NCBI GenBank assembly: GCA_009929275.1
Contig: SAAW01000008.1
Location: 1-42,453, forward strand
Direction: 5' to 3'
Source: Clostridia bacterium
GTDB lineage: Bacteria > Bacillota > Clostridia > Christensenellales > UBA1242
Length of the DNA: 42,453 nt
Part shown: positions 31,201-40,254 of the stretch, piece after piece
How the letters are laid out: each line of letters starts with the position of its first letter
How positions within the stretch are numbered: position 1 is the stretch's first letter
Notes under the pieces: generated by a model
Database searches by the model: none
Told to the model about the DNA's origin: nothing
The model's input: the letters and a program-made list of their open reading frames with translations, nothing else
Program-made: the position numbers and the translations under genes

Positions 31201-34200
31201 TGAGTGGAATAACTTCATATGTCTGTACAAATTCAACGAGCGACCTTTTGGACTTCGGCGGTGCAAATGCGAATGATATAAACTACTATTTAATCTTATC
31301 AAATACTTCTGTGACTGAATCAACCACATCAAGCACTTTCACCACTCCGTCAACAATCTATCGTTCCGTCATATATAATGTCACGAGCCTAACTGTTCCC
31401 TTTAAAGGCGAAAACAACTATTTCTTCACCGTGACAAACAAAACTGGAGTTGCCACACAAAGACGAATTAATATGAATTTTGACGTTATTCAAGGCACTT
31501 TTTATGCTTATAATTCAATCGGGGAACAATATGTCATCACACAAGGTGCAGGCACAAATCTAAATGTTTTAAAATTTTCATACACAAAAAACAATTCCTC
31601 TGCGGCTTCCTACTATAATGTCGCAAGTTTATATTATGAATATTATAATTTTGCTCTAACCGAAGATGACCCAAACTATTCTTCATCTTCCTATCCATTC
31701 TCTTCATCTGTCACCTATCAAGACAATCTATTTGCCACGCCAGATGAAGGCGGGGTTATATTTAGTGTGGATTCCATCAATGTCACCTATGATTCGGGCT
31801 TGGGACTTAGTGGTGTGACGAAACCTGGAAAATATGTCATCACTCGTGTTTATCAAGGTGGCACTCACAAAAGGGTGGACAACGGCGATGGCACTTACTC
31901 TTTTATCCTTGAAAGTGGTGGGGATTACTACACAAACGATGGTGGTGAAACTTTCATCTATCTTTTCGGTGCAGATTCAAAAGTTCGAAGATACACTGTT
32001 TATGTCGACCACAATGGCATAATAACTGAAGCAACTTCAAATAGAGATGCAGTGGGAGACAACATTTCCATTATTCTTGGCACAGATAACAGCGTTTCAA
32101 ATCAATGGACTTTTAAAGAATTTTATAAAACTTCCCTTGCTGGCAATTCACTCACGACAAACAAAGTGCCAGTTCAAATCAATGTTCCTTATTCAAAATA
32201 TTTTTTAAACACTTCTTCGTCATATGTTTTTTCAAATTTGAATTTTGCAAAACTTAGTGTTAAAATTTATTATAGTTCTGGCACGGCAAACATAACCTAT
32301 GTTTCAAATGTAAACACATATAATGTCTCGACAGGAATGCTAACTTGCTCGGCTCTTGTGAGTTCTAAAAACCCTTCTGGCAACCTCCTATTCTCAAATG
32401 AAGGCAGATATAACGTCGTCATAACCGATAAGACAGAGACAACCCCAACAACCTATTCCTTTGTGTTCTATATCACCTATTCTTCGCCTGAGATTTCTAT
32501 ATATACTCACAGTTTTTCATCTTCAACTTTCAGCAACACCCTCCTCACAAACGAAGATAGTTCAAACAATTTTGCCACAAATATAAAGGCAGTGAACGAC
32601 AGCCCTTCTTTGGAAGATAACAAAATTTATCTCAAATGGAATGACCCAAGCACTCCATACCTTGCTCAAATAGACAAAATTACTGTGAGTGTTCAAAACA
32701 GCGATAGTACGACTTCGTCATATTCCATAATACTTTCCGAACTTAACAAAAACACAATTATTTCAAGTATAAACGGAGAAGTCAATCTCTCGCTTGGAGA
32801 TTCCACTAACCTAATCACTAGCGGGCAATTTGTGCTTTCTTTTCATTTGGCTTACTACAACCCAACCTCTCCATATGAGACTTTTGACAGCAAAAATTAT
32901 TATAGATATTCCTATCAAATGGCTCTTTCCATCGCAAATGAAGTGAAATACACAATCGTTGTTTCCTACATTTCTATCTTAGATAATTCTGAGAGTTATG
33001 ACAGGAACGATGACACAAGTTTTGCCGACTCCACCTACACCGTCACTATTGACAGAACAAAACCAAATGTAAACATAAATCGACTTATAAATTCTGAGTC
33101 GCTTTTAATGCACTATTTTACAAACACAAGCGAATTTAAAGAAGAGAACTATGACTATGAAGCAAATGGGACTTCGTCTGACCCAACTTCACTCACCTAT
33201 GCTTTTGGGATTAACAGTTCTTTCGCGCTGACATACTCTTCAAGTGAGACTTTAAACTATTTCTACATTCGCTCCTATGATAAATATAACGGCGATTATT
33301 CAAGCATCACACCTGATATGATTGACACAATCTACCCCTCCTCGCACGCATATTATGAAAATCAATTATATTTCAGCGGATATCCAAGATTTTCTGAGAT
33401 AAGACTTATAAGCGACACCATAAATATTGGCACAGAAACATACTATAAAATATACTATAATTTGTCCACTTCCCTCTATTCTCTAATTAAGTCAACTCTT
33501 GGCATCGAAAATCCAACTGGATTTTATGAAGTGATTGAAAAAGACTCTGCAGGAAACTATCGCTCTTTCTCTGTGTATTTTTCAAGTTATTCAAACACAT
33601 ATGAAATCATAAATGTTGACGGAATTCACGAAAATGGATATGCCACAATGTCGGGAAATGCAATAACCGCAAAAGAATATTTCACTTTAACTTCCCTTTC
33701 CAGCAGACTTGGATTTGGATATGTCACGCTTCGAAACGAGACTTTGGGCACAAACTTTTCATCTGTCATCGAATTAAGTCCTGTTTCCACTTCCATTTCA
33801 AGTCAAATGCTTACAAGAATTAATGCGTTTTTAACCTGTGAAATCAATTCGCGTTTTAGCTTCACTCTTTCGCGCTATAACTCAACATTCCCTCTTTCGA
33901 CTGTTTATATAAACGTCATCACAAATGATAGCACGGCTTATCTTTCGTCGCCAACAGTGCAAGAGAGCAGTTCGTCCACGGGAACGACTTATAACCTCGT
34001 CCTCACAACCAGCACTGCCACAACTTTCCTATATCTTGAAAGATTTTCACTTTATGTCTATTCAAACAACGCTTGGCAAGCCACTTCGCATATATACACT
34101 TCAAATATCCCAAGCAACATCACTGGTCTTTCCAGTGGCATATACAAAGCAGTGTATAAAGACAACTACAACGCAAATACCTATTTCTTCATTCTCTATA

Positions 34201-36719
34201 TTGGCGAGTTTTATATTAACAATTTCTCAAAAGAAGTCGTATTTTCTTTGCAAAATTACATCTACGACAGTGAAAATAAGATGTATTATAGCGGTGATGA
34301 CGTTCAAATTACATATGAAGCAAACATATATCAAGTGAGGGTCAATGGTGTTTTGTATAGTGGAACAAATCTTGAAACTTTGTCTTCAAAATATTCTTCT
34401 TACAATTGTAAAACTTTCACTCTTTCTTCCGATTATTCCTACAATAATGTTGATGCAGAATACTCTGTCGGTGGCGTGACAACTTATGAGATTGTCTATT
34501 ATGACATCACTGACGGCTCAATTCAAAAGACTTTGAACATAACTATTTTTGACTATCTCCCTGAGATTATCCTCACAAATGAGAACGACGGAAGTTCTTC
34601 CATCACTTCAACCTTGCAAGAAAGTGAATCTCAGATTACAAACGCGATTGTAAACATTGACTATGGCACGATTGGTGGCTGTGCGTATGCAGGTTTGAAT
34701 GATTCAAGCACAAACAATGTAACTGTGGCTAAACTCTACACAAGAAATGATGAGGGCGAATATGCTTCCTATAAGATTATCTCCGCGGGCGAAGTTGTGT
34801 CGGAAGAGGGCTACTATCGCCTTGATATTTCAAACAGCAAACTGGCTAATATGAGGAGTATATATTTTGTCATTCAATTTGGCGACTTCCCTCTCTACAC
34901 TGTCTATGCAAACGAAGCGGAACTTTCGCCTTCATCTCAGGAAATTCTCAATCTTTCCTCCACGACCACGGCAAATAGTTCAAAATTTAACAGTTCGTCA
35001 GCATCACAGACGGTTATCCAAACAATATATCAAGCATTAACTTCGCTTAATACAGCAGGATATCTCAACGACATTGTCGACAGGACAACAAGTTTGCCAA
35101 AAACTGAATATGACATTCTTATCAGTAACTTAGGCTTCACATCTAGCGGAGTTTTTAGTGCTTCTAACATCGGTATTGCGAACATTCTTAATGTGGAGCA
35201 TTTCTATTCAATTTATTCCCCAAGCATAGTTTATAATAGTAATATAAAACTTAATATAATAGAATTTGTGTTCACAAATGATATTCTTACCAACTATTTT
35301 TTAAACGACGAGGGCATAAACACAACCCCATCAAATGTTGGAAGAGATTATTGGACAACAATCTATCTCGTCTATAATTTGACAGGGCCAATTAGGATTG
35401 AACTTTTTGCTTTCACAAAAGTGCCAACAAGCACTTCGCTTATAAGCGGAAATATCTACTACAATTCCACTGAAGTGATCAACCTAACAAGTTCTTCCAT
35501 AACTCTTGAAAAAGTTTTGACAAACAGCGAGATAACTAACAGCACAACTCTGATCAGCTGGAATATGTTGCCATCTGCGGAGACTGCAAAGTGGTTCAAA
35601 CAAGGCAATTTTGTGTATCTTCTTGAACAATATAGCCTTAACGACACCTATTATTCAATCAATTTCGCTGTCAACACAGCAACAAGCGTTAATTCCTCCA
35701 CAATCTCAGGCTCTGGAACGCACAAAATTATGTTTAAAGATATTGCAGGAAACACTCATCAGTTCACCACAAGTTCTTTCGTCAGCGAGAAAAATGTCTT
35801 TAAAATTCATTTGCTCGACCAAGTGATATACTATTTAACACAAGATGAAGAAGATCGCGACCCAATTCAATATGCCATTTTTAACTCCCCTGTTGAAATT
35901 ATTCTCGACCAATATTATTTAAGTCTGCTTTCAAACATTAAAATTCGGGTGACTCTCAACGGAACTTCCACGACAAATTTTACCACAAACGGAAATGTTT
36001 ATACTTTCTCAAATGCGGGCAAATATATCGTCAAATTTGACGGGAAATATAATGGCAAAGATTTGAACACTGCCACCTATAATTTCTCCATAATTAATGC
36101 AAATGCGTCAAGGCTTTCCTTTGAATATCCAAGCATAAAGGGTTATAAAATTACAAAAGTGATTAAAGACAGCAGAAATATCACAAGCAGTATCCTTGCA
36201 AGCGATGGCTCGCTTTTCGTGACGGCCAGTGATAGTCTCAGCGGAAGTGGACATTACACTGTCACTTTAAAATATGGACAGAACGCAAATGATGTCATAG
36301 AATTTTCTTTCCTCATAAGCGAATTTGTCCCAACAATTTCTTGCAACATAAATTATGGGGAAACAACGACTTCCAACATTATTCTTTCTTATAATGGAAA
36401 TTATATATACAGCCAAATCGGGCAATGTAGCATCAATATTTTGGTCTATAATTCCGACAGCAACACTTTCTACACTTATCAAACCATTTCAATTTCGGAC
36501 GCTTCCAGCACTGGGAATTCAACAATCACACTCTCCAATTCAAACTCCTATTTTGTTCAAGTTAAGACAGAGAATGGCAATGTCATCAGCAGTTTTAGGG
36601 TGAACAAAACAGACCCTCTAAACTCTTTTGCAATCATTGCCATAATTATTGCTTCAATTGCTGGCATCGTGCTTCTCATCGTCATCATTAAACTTAGGAC
36701 AAAGATGAAAGTAAGATAA
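28260..36719 (+). CDS. Giant (about 2,819 aa) secreted repeat protein with C-terminal membrane anchor
   Basis: Signal sequence MRNHKFKSIITSSILFLLSFCCFYFVAPNASE; recurring G-x-Y-x-V/I...Y-x-F-x-I Ig-like strand motifs; C-terminal SFAIIAIIIASIAGIVLLIVIIKLRTKMKVR. ATG at 28260 with AAGAGGTG upstream is preferred to the GTG at 28251. Confidence 0.85.
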   Translation: MRNHKFKSIITSSILFLLSFCCFYFVAPNASEVISANAFSNSVTNTGITEDSKQYSYTNSSTGNIPFSLFTSAPSATNNEYIITDYLPTFTATTSTNNTYYYSMNDDTVPYIVLSSSSPDDLLYKTLFFRFNDANGATTSTTAQINSIAVQGTVRTASSDDEISLYCPTDQTTSTNTRYSFAVNLLSLVTNDQANPDAECPFVLGETTLNKLGGNGAENDVSFRTGLYSFIISYTFTRNGAVSNSCVFELSFYIIDYDAYIDNNTNPLIFSNTDTYQYRDEATNTTYDTDYELYNYNYDDEPVIEYDASKFGLDFSFTSGSNIYNFTYASFTYNVPSGYTGKVTLDCTINNLLYQYSFYTKQVGNVTYSAYFDFADFQKNMIVKNSTAFKTNSFQGVYAFSLNILIPTSSSENFITIPSFILDDTVDETLNCKKLAIFGYELKYTDYTTSERLALVKYDDAGNLITKSSVVAKNDHSANYYVSVPESIAITNQKNLRFDNFGNLTSSYTAKYLLLNYNQLSNDDILNTEENYFGLIKSSTPETLSTNLATLDTLINASDVTYTQGSPITVDGIYIMKLVYSISIDIDFSNGNLSFQGSKSVMGEQYIVFEVNNNIQKLNIQAINTSTQYLYDFNTYTNQSVRIGIKDMPNAFFLPTVVSYTRSANFSSTSSNSGVLSLKANTTYLVDGTSYRYYVTNSSNNFTFSQDGLYTVTIRIATTSTTSSETYTFYIDSDTNKISGTSGITNAQKITLNDASITSAVINDGKYIKTTDYVAKETSSDLYITAEPFSLSWKPSDSGAREYCYVSYMEQTETSNDLSLFKENTSQYWLTNSFEFSSILNNVESGYVNSYTLNVGSELSAKSYFRKDGIYFFFIYDQAGNNFYLTVLVDSSNSSILQGKWASTSENSSWINTYDKTNNESNYVNSDTVLYFGTHKALLLPNLSAGTAVTVTNPSYTACYDLSTGILATKTNYNVDFYQILSGITSYVCTNSTSDLLDFGGANANDINYYLILSNTSVTESTTSSTFTTPSTIYRSVIYNVTSLTVPFKGENNYFFTVTNKTGVATQRRINMNFDVIQGTFYAYNSIGEQYVITQGAGTNLNVLKFSYTKNNSSAASYYNVASLYYEYYNFALTEDDPNYSSSSYPFSSSVTYQDNLFATPDEGGVIFSVDSINVTYDSGLGLSGVTKPGKYVITRVYQGGTHKRVDNGDGTYSFILESGGDYYTNDGGETFIYLFGADSKVRRYTVYVDHNGIITEATSNRDAVGDNISIILGTDNSVSNQWTFKEFYKTSLAGNSLTTNKVPVQINVPYSKYFLNTSSSYVFSNLNFAKLSVKIYYSSGTANITYVSNVNTYNVSTGMLTCSALVSSKNPSGNLLFSNEGRYNVVITDKTETTPTTYSFVFYITYSSPEISIYTHSFSSSTFSNTLLTNEDSSNNFATNIKAVNDSPSLEDNKIYLKWNDPSTPYLAQIDKITVSVQNSDSTTSSYSIILSELNKNTIISSINGEVNLSLGDSTNLITSGQFVLSFHLAYYNPTSPYETFDSKNYYRYSYQMALSIANEVKYTIVVSYISILDNSESYDRNDDTSFADSTYTVTIDRTKPNVNINRLINSESLLMHYFTNTSEFKEENYDYEANGTSSDPTSLTYAFGINSSFALTYSSSETLNYFYIRSYDKYNGDYSSITPDMIDTIYPSSHAYYENQLYFSGYPRFSEIRLISDTINIGTETYYKIYYNLSTSLYSLIKSTLGIENPTGFYEVIEKDSAGNYRSFSVYFSSYSNTYEIINVDGIHENGYATMSGNAITAKEYFTLTSLSSRLGFGYVTLRNETLGTNFSSVIELSPVSTSISSQMLTRINAFLTCEINSRFSFTLSRYNSTFPLSTVYINVITNDSTAYLSSPTVQESSSSTGTTYNLVLTTSTATTFLYLERFSLYVYSNNAWQATSHIYTSNIPSNITGLSSGIYKAVYKDNYNANTYFFILYIGEFYINNFSKEVVFSLQNYIYDSENKMYYSGDDVQITYEANIYQVRVNGVLYSGTNLETLSSKYSSYNCKTFTLSSDYSYNNVDAEYSVGGVTTYEIVYYDITDGSIQKTLNITIFDYLPEIILTNENDGSSSITSTLQESESQITNAIVNIDYGTIGGCAYAGLNDSSTNNVTVAKLYTRNDEGEYASYKIISAGEVVSEEGYYRLDISNSKLANMRSIYFVIQFGDFPLYTVYANEAELSPSSQEILNLSSTTTANSSKFNSSSASQTVIQTIYQALTSLNTAGYLNDIVDRTTSLPKTEYDILISNLGFTSSGVFSASNIGIANILNVEHFYSIYSPSIVYNSNIKLNIIEFVFTNDILTNYFLNDEGINTTPSNVGRDYWTTIYLVYNLTGPIRIELFAFTKVPTSTSLISGNIYYNSTEVINLTSSSITLEKVLTNSEITNSTTLISWNMLPSAETAKWFKQGNFVYLLEQYSLNDTYYSINFAVNTATSVNSSTISGSGTHKIMFKDIAGNTHQFTTSSFVSEKNVFKIHLLDQVIYYLTQDEEDRDPIQYAIFNSPVEIILDQYYLSLLSNIKIRVTLNGTSTTNFTTNGNVYTFSNAGKYIVKFDGKYNGKDLNTATYNFSIINANASRLSFEYPSIKGYKITKVIKDSRNITSSILASDGSLFVTASDSLSGSGHYTVTLKYGQNANDVIEFSFLISEFVPTISCNINYGETTTSNIILSYNGNYIYSQIGQCSINILVYNSDSNTFYTYQTISISDASSTGNSTITLSNSNSYFVQVKTENGNVISSFRVNKTDPLNSFAIIAIIIASIAGIVLLIVIIKLRTKMKVR

Positions 36720-36751
36720 TGTTTAAGAAAAAACAATGCTTATAAATTCAC

Positions 36752-36787
36752 AAAAAAAATATTTGCTTTTTTAGCAAATATTTTTTT
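36752..36787. terminator. Bidirectional intrinsic terminator between giant surface gene and Rho-like gene
   Basis: AAAAAAAATATTTGCT-TTTTT-AGCAAATATTTTTTT nearly perfect stem. Confidence 0.7.
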
Positions 36788-36827
36788 ATTAAAACTATAT
36801 ATTTTTTATTATATTTGTTTAAAAAAA

Positions 36828-37979
36828 TTACAATTTTATTTCCACTATTTCACAATTCATATTTTCAAGTTCTCCAAGCAGGCAATTGTAGCAATCGTTT
36901 GAATTGTTTTGTTTTAAAAGTGCAAAAATAGTAACACTTGAGCCATTATCATAAACGGACGCCAGCCTCATAATCTGCAAGCAAAGTTCAAAAGATTTGC
37001 TTTTCACATCAAACATACTATTACCGTTGATATAATTTTGATATTTCACAATTTTCAAAAGTTCGTTCACCAAAACAACAACTTTTTTGCCTTCTTCCAC
37101 CATACGCTTTATTCTCTCAATGAAGAGTTCAATTGTGAAGACATTTTTCTTTTCGCAGTCCCCTGCAAAAGTATGAAAATTGTCAAACTTCATCGGCAAA
37201 TCTTCTGGCAAAACATCAAGAGAAAGACAAAAAACAGAATATTCTTTTGAAATATTTTCAAAACTAGAAAGCATTTTCTTTCTGTTTTTTAGGGATTGAA
37301 CTAACAGAACATTCCTTCCTCCCTCTTGCCATTTCATTTCAAGCGGAGCACCAAGCGAAAAGTTAACATTTGTCTTAACGCTTTTTAAGTCATTAAAATA
37401 TGTTCTATTTTTAAAATCTTTTTCATTTTCAATGTTTATGAGCAATCTGGCATTTTGAGTGTCCATATATTTGCACGTGCATTCAACAAAATCGCCCTCT
37501 CGTAAATTGCAACTTTTAATGAACGAATTTGGCACATGAATTGCTTTTTTAGCGTCGGCAACATAGCCTTTGTTAAACAAAAAACCATAGCCATTTTTGT
37601 CCAATTTCAAAAATCCAGAGTCTTCAATATATTTGGCATTTGAATTTCCAAATTTAATGCCGTCATCTGATAAAGCGAAAAGCCTTCCGTCTAAAAAACC
37701 TTTCACATCGTAATTTTCTTCACTATTTTTTTCTTCAAATCCATTAAAAGCAAATGAGTTGTCTGCATTAACATAAATCTTATTCCCTGCTTTTGGAGGT
37801 CTGCCTTGTCTTGTCTTTGGGAGTTCAGGCTTAACTTCACCCTTCATAATATTCATAATTTTGACTATGAGTTCTTCTTTTTTATATATAGTGGGTGATC
37901 TGACACCCATATCTCTTGCCACATTTCTCAGTTCAAATATGCTGGCGTTTCTCATTGCAATTTCATCAATTTGTTTCAT
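36828..37979 (-). CDS. Rho-like protein with apparently degenerate ATPase domain
   Basis: Rho_N-like SIFELRNVARDMGVRSPTIYKKEELIVKIM; cold-shock-like SGFLKLDKNGYGFLF...IHVPNSFIKSCNLREGDFVEC; ATPase-region synteny with lost Walker residues. Confidence 0.75.
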   Translation of the reverse strand: MKQIDEIAMRNASIFELRNVARDMGVRSPTIYKKEELIVKIMNIMKGEVKPELPKTRQGRPPKAGNKIYVNADNSFAFNGFEEKNSEENYDVKGFLDGRLFALSDDGIKFGNSNAKYIEDSGFLKLDKNGYGFLFNKGYVADAKKAIHVPNSFIKSCNLREGDFVECTCKYMDTQNARLLINIENEKDFKNRTYFNDLKSVKTNVNFSLGAPLEMKWQEGGRNVLLVQSLKNRKKMLSSFENISKEYSVFCLSLDVLPEDLPMKFDNFHTFAGDCEKKNVFTIELFIERIKRMVEEGKKVVVLVNELLKIVKYQNYINGNSMFDVKSKSFELCLQIMRLASVYDNGSSVTIFALLKQNNSNDCYNCLLGELENMNCEIVEIKL

Positions 37980-38127
37980 TTTTCCTCACTTACAATAAAA
38001 TTATACACAAAATTTTTCATTTGTCCATCTTTATTTTTTTAGATTTGAATAATTTTTAACTAATTAATTCAAATTCTTTGTTGACTTTTATAGAAAACAA
38101 ATTTTTAAAAATAAAATTATAGAATAT

Positions 38128-38160
38128 AAAAAAAAAGACTTAAAAAAGCCTTTTTTATTA
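38128..38160 (-). terminator. Intrinsic terminator after ypeB
   Basis: Minus strand AAAAAAGGCTTTTTTAAGTCTTTTTTTTT. Confidence 0.5.
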
Positions 38161-38170
38161 TTTTTAAAAC

Positions 38171-39547
38171 CTAAATCATAAGTTCGCCCTCATCTGTTTG
38201 AATGACTCTTAGCACTCGCACTTGTGAACCTGTGTAGGCGTCTATATACAGATAATATTTAAAATTGTCGAATTCGCCGGCAAATTCATAGGCCAAAGTT
38301 TCACCCACATAGTCCAGTGGAATGACGCACAATTTTGTGCTGTCCACAACTAAACTGGTGCTCACAAGAGCCTTTGCCTCACTCTCGGTGATTTGAGCAA
38401 TGAGGTCTTCTCTTTCGGTATGATTGATGGCATAACTCGACGCCTCATAACCAACGATTTCCTCACTTGAAAGTTCAATCTTAACTTTCACAAGGTCTGG
38501 ATACATTATTATATCGTCCACGACAGGAGCAAGATTGACATAACAAATGTTATCCGAACTGGCACTCCACACGCATTTCATATTCTCAAGCCCTCTGTTT
38601 GTGGCAAAAGTCTGCGCAATTTTGACTGCGTTATTTGTCTTCTCGTCTGTGCTGTTCACACTGTCACTTGTCACAGTTTCTCCGCTTGAACTTGTCTCTT
38701 CTTCGCTTACAGTCACAGCCTCCTCAGTTATGTTTGCACTGATGTTTAACAAAAAGCCTCCCCTTTTTGTGATTTGGACATAATAGTTTTTGTCCGCCGT
38801 GTTCACTCCAAAATCATATGTTTCAAATGTCCCCGAAGTGTTTCCTATGAATGTCATATTTGTCATTTTGTCGCCGAAAATACTCTCAATTTTCAGTTCT
38901 GCCTCCGCTTCGTTTATTTCTTCACCTGTTAAACCTTTCACAGTTTTATTCGTCGTCGATGCCGAAAATGGTCCGTCGTAAATCATACTTGGATATTCAA
39001 TGGTGTCATTCACAAAGTTTGAAAATTGAAGAGTGAAATCCCCGCCGTCTTCTCCTGAAATATTTTGTGAAATCATATAACCTTGCATAATCTTTTCCAT
39101 AATTGCATTCAGTTCTTCTTTGATTGATGTCAAACTTAGGTGAACTTGTGACAGAGTCTCAAAATCTTCTCCCTCAATTACTCCGTCTTTATATGTCACA
39201 AGCGAAGTGCAATAGCCATTAAGTTGGTTCATAAAATCACTTGTTTGCGTGAGGATTTGAGCATTGAGTGGCAGAAGGCTCAGCGAATTTTCCGCATCAC
39301 TCGACTGTTGTTTTAGGCTCGTCAAAATTTTTTGTTGCGAAGCGGAGTCATTGCTCACCATCAATTTGCTCATTTCCACTTCCATATTATTTACATTGTT
39401 CACAAGTTCATAAAATGAGCGTTGATATAAATTTTCCAAACTGGCACTTGTTGCCGTCAGGCTTGTTGCAGTTGTGAAAAGATAGATGCCCAAAACTAAA
39501 ATCACACAACTTAATATTGACACTGTTATTATAAATGCTTTTTTCAT
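38171..39547 (-). CDS. ypeB: Germination protein YpeB
   Basis: N-terminal TM, 458 aa, directly downstream of SleB; C-terminal PepSY-like repeats (ESEAKALVSTSLVV...; AVKIAQTFATNRGLENMKCVWS). Confidence 0.8.
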   Translation of the reverse strand: MKKAFIITVSILSCVILVLGIYLFTTATSLTATSASLENLYQRSFYELVNNVNNMEVEMSKLMVSNDSASQQKILTSLKQQSSDAENSLSLLPLNAQILTQTSDFMNQLNGYCTSLVTYKDGVIEGEDFETLSQVHLSLTSIKEELNAIMEKIMQGYMISQNISGEDGGDFTLQFSNFVNDTIEYPSMIYDGPFSASTTNKTVKGLTGEEINEAEAELKIESIFGDKMTNMTFIGNTSGTFETYDFGVNTADKNYYVQITKRGGFLLNISANITEEAVTVSEEETSSSGETVTSDSVNSTDEKTNNAVKIAQTFATNRGLENMKCVWSASSDNICYVNLAPVVDDIIMYPDLVKVKIELSSEEIVGYEASSYAINHTEREDLIAQITESEAKALVSTSLVVDSTKLCVIPLDYVGETLAYEFAGEFDNFKYYLYIDAYTGSQVRVLRVIQTDEGELMI

Positions 39548-39561
39548 TCTTTTTCTCTCCT

Positions 39562-40239
39562 TTAAAGTGCAAACACATGGTCGCCAATCGTCGTCACAAC
39601 TTGCCTAGAATAAATCCAACTGCTTGTGGAAGTTGACGGATTATAGAAAAACAAACACCCGTAGGTGGGGTCCCACCCGTTCATTGCATCTCTTGCAGCA
39701 TTGTAAGCGGTGGTGTCTGGTTCATAGTTTATCTGCCCGTCCGTCACCGATGTGAATGCCCAAGGCTGATATATCACACCCGCTATGGTGTTTGGAAAAC
39801 TTGAACTCTTCACTCTGTTTAAAATGACTGCTGCCACGCCAACTTGCCCTGCATATGGCTCACCTCGCGCCTCTGCATGCACACATTTCGCGAGAAGATA
39901 GAGATCACTAGACGATTGAGAACTAGAACTGGAAGAACTCAAACTTATGCCAATGGCTGCCGCCGTCTTTGAGCCAACAATTCCGTCGACGACAAGTCCG
40001 TTATTTTTTTGAAATTTCTTTATTGCCGCAATGCTTATTGGCCCCAAAATTCCATCGACCGCACCCGTGTAGTAACCCCAACTCTTCAGCCTTTGCTGAA
40101 TAATTTTGTTTTGAGATGTGGTTGTTGCGACTTCCACAACCTCATTTTTTAGTGGCATTGAAATGTAGTTTGTAACAACATAAGATATCCCCATAACAAA
40201 GCACAGACAGACTGCCAAAACAACCAAAAATCTTTTCAT
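39562..40239 (-). CDS. sleB: Spore cortex-lytic enzyme SleB
   Basis: Peptidoglycan-binding repeat QQRLKSWGYYTGAVDGILGPISIAAIKKFQKNNGLVVDGIVGSKT and hydrolase_2 DLYLLAKCVHAEARGEPYAGQVGVAAVILNRV. Confidence 0.93.
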   Translation of the reverse strand: MKRFLVVLAVCLCFVMGISYVVTNYISMPLKNEVVEVATTTSQNKIIQQRLKSWGYYTGAVDGILGPISIAAIKKFQKNNGLVVDGIVGSKTAAAIGISLSSSSSSSQSSSDLYLLAKCVHAEARGEPYAGQVGVAAVILNRVKSSSFPNTIAGVIYQPWAFTSVTDGQINYEPDTTAYNAARDAMNGWDPTYGCLFFYNPSTSTSSWIYSRQVVTTIGDHVFAL

Positions 40240-40254
40240 ATTCCCTCCAAATTA

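Noticed and set aside
25947-36719. Higher GC of the T4SS/giant-gene region as evidence of a recently acquired island
   Set aside because: Visually the neighbouring sporulation genes (38-42 kb) and VirB4 are similarly less AT-rich than the left flank, so composition does not distinguish the locus; no numeric GC calculation was made.
28251-36719. CRISPR array or long DNA tandem repeats in the giant gene
   Set aside because: Repetition is at degenerate protein-motif level; no regularly spaced identical DNA repeats were seen anywhere in the window.
39562-40239. SleB as the peptidoglycan hydrolase of the T4SS
   Set aside because: Domain layout (PG-binding + hydrolase_2) and pairing with YpeB fit a spore cortex-lytic enzyme.
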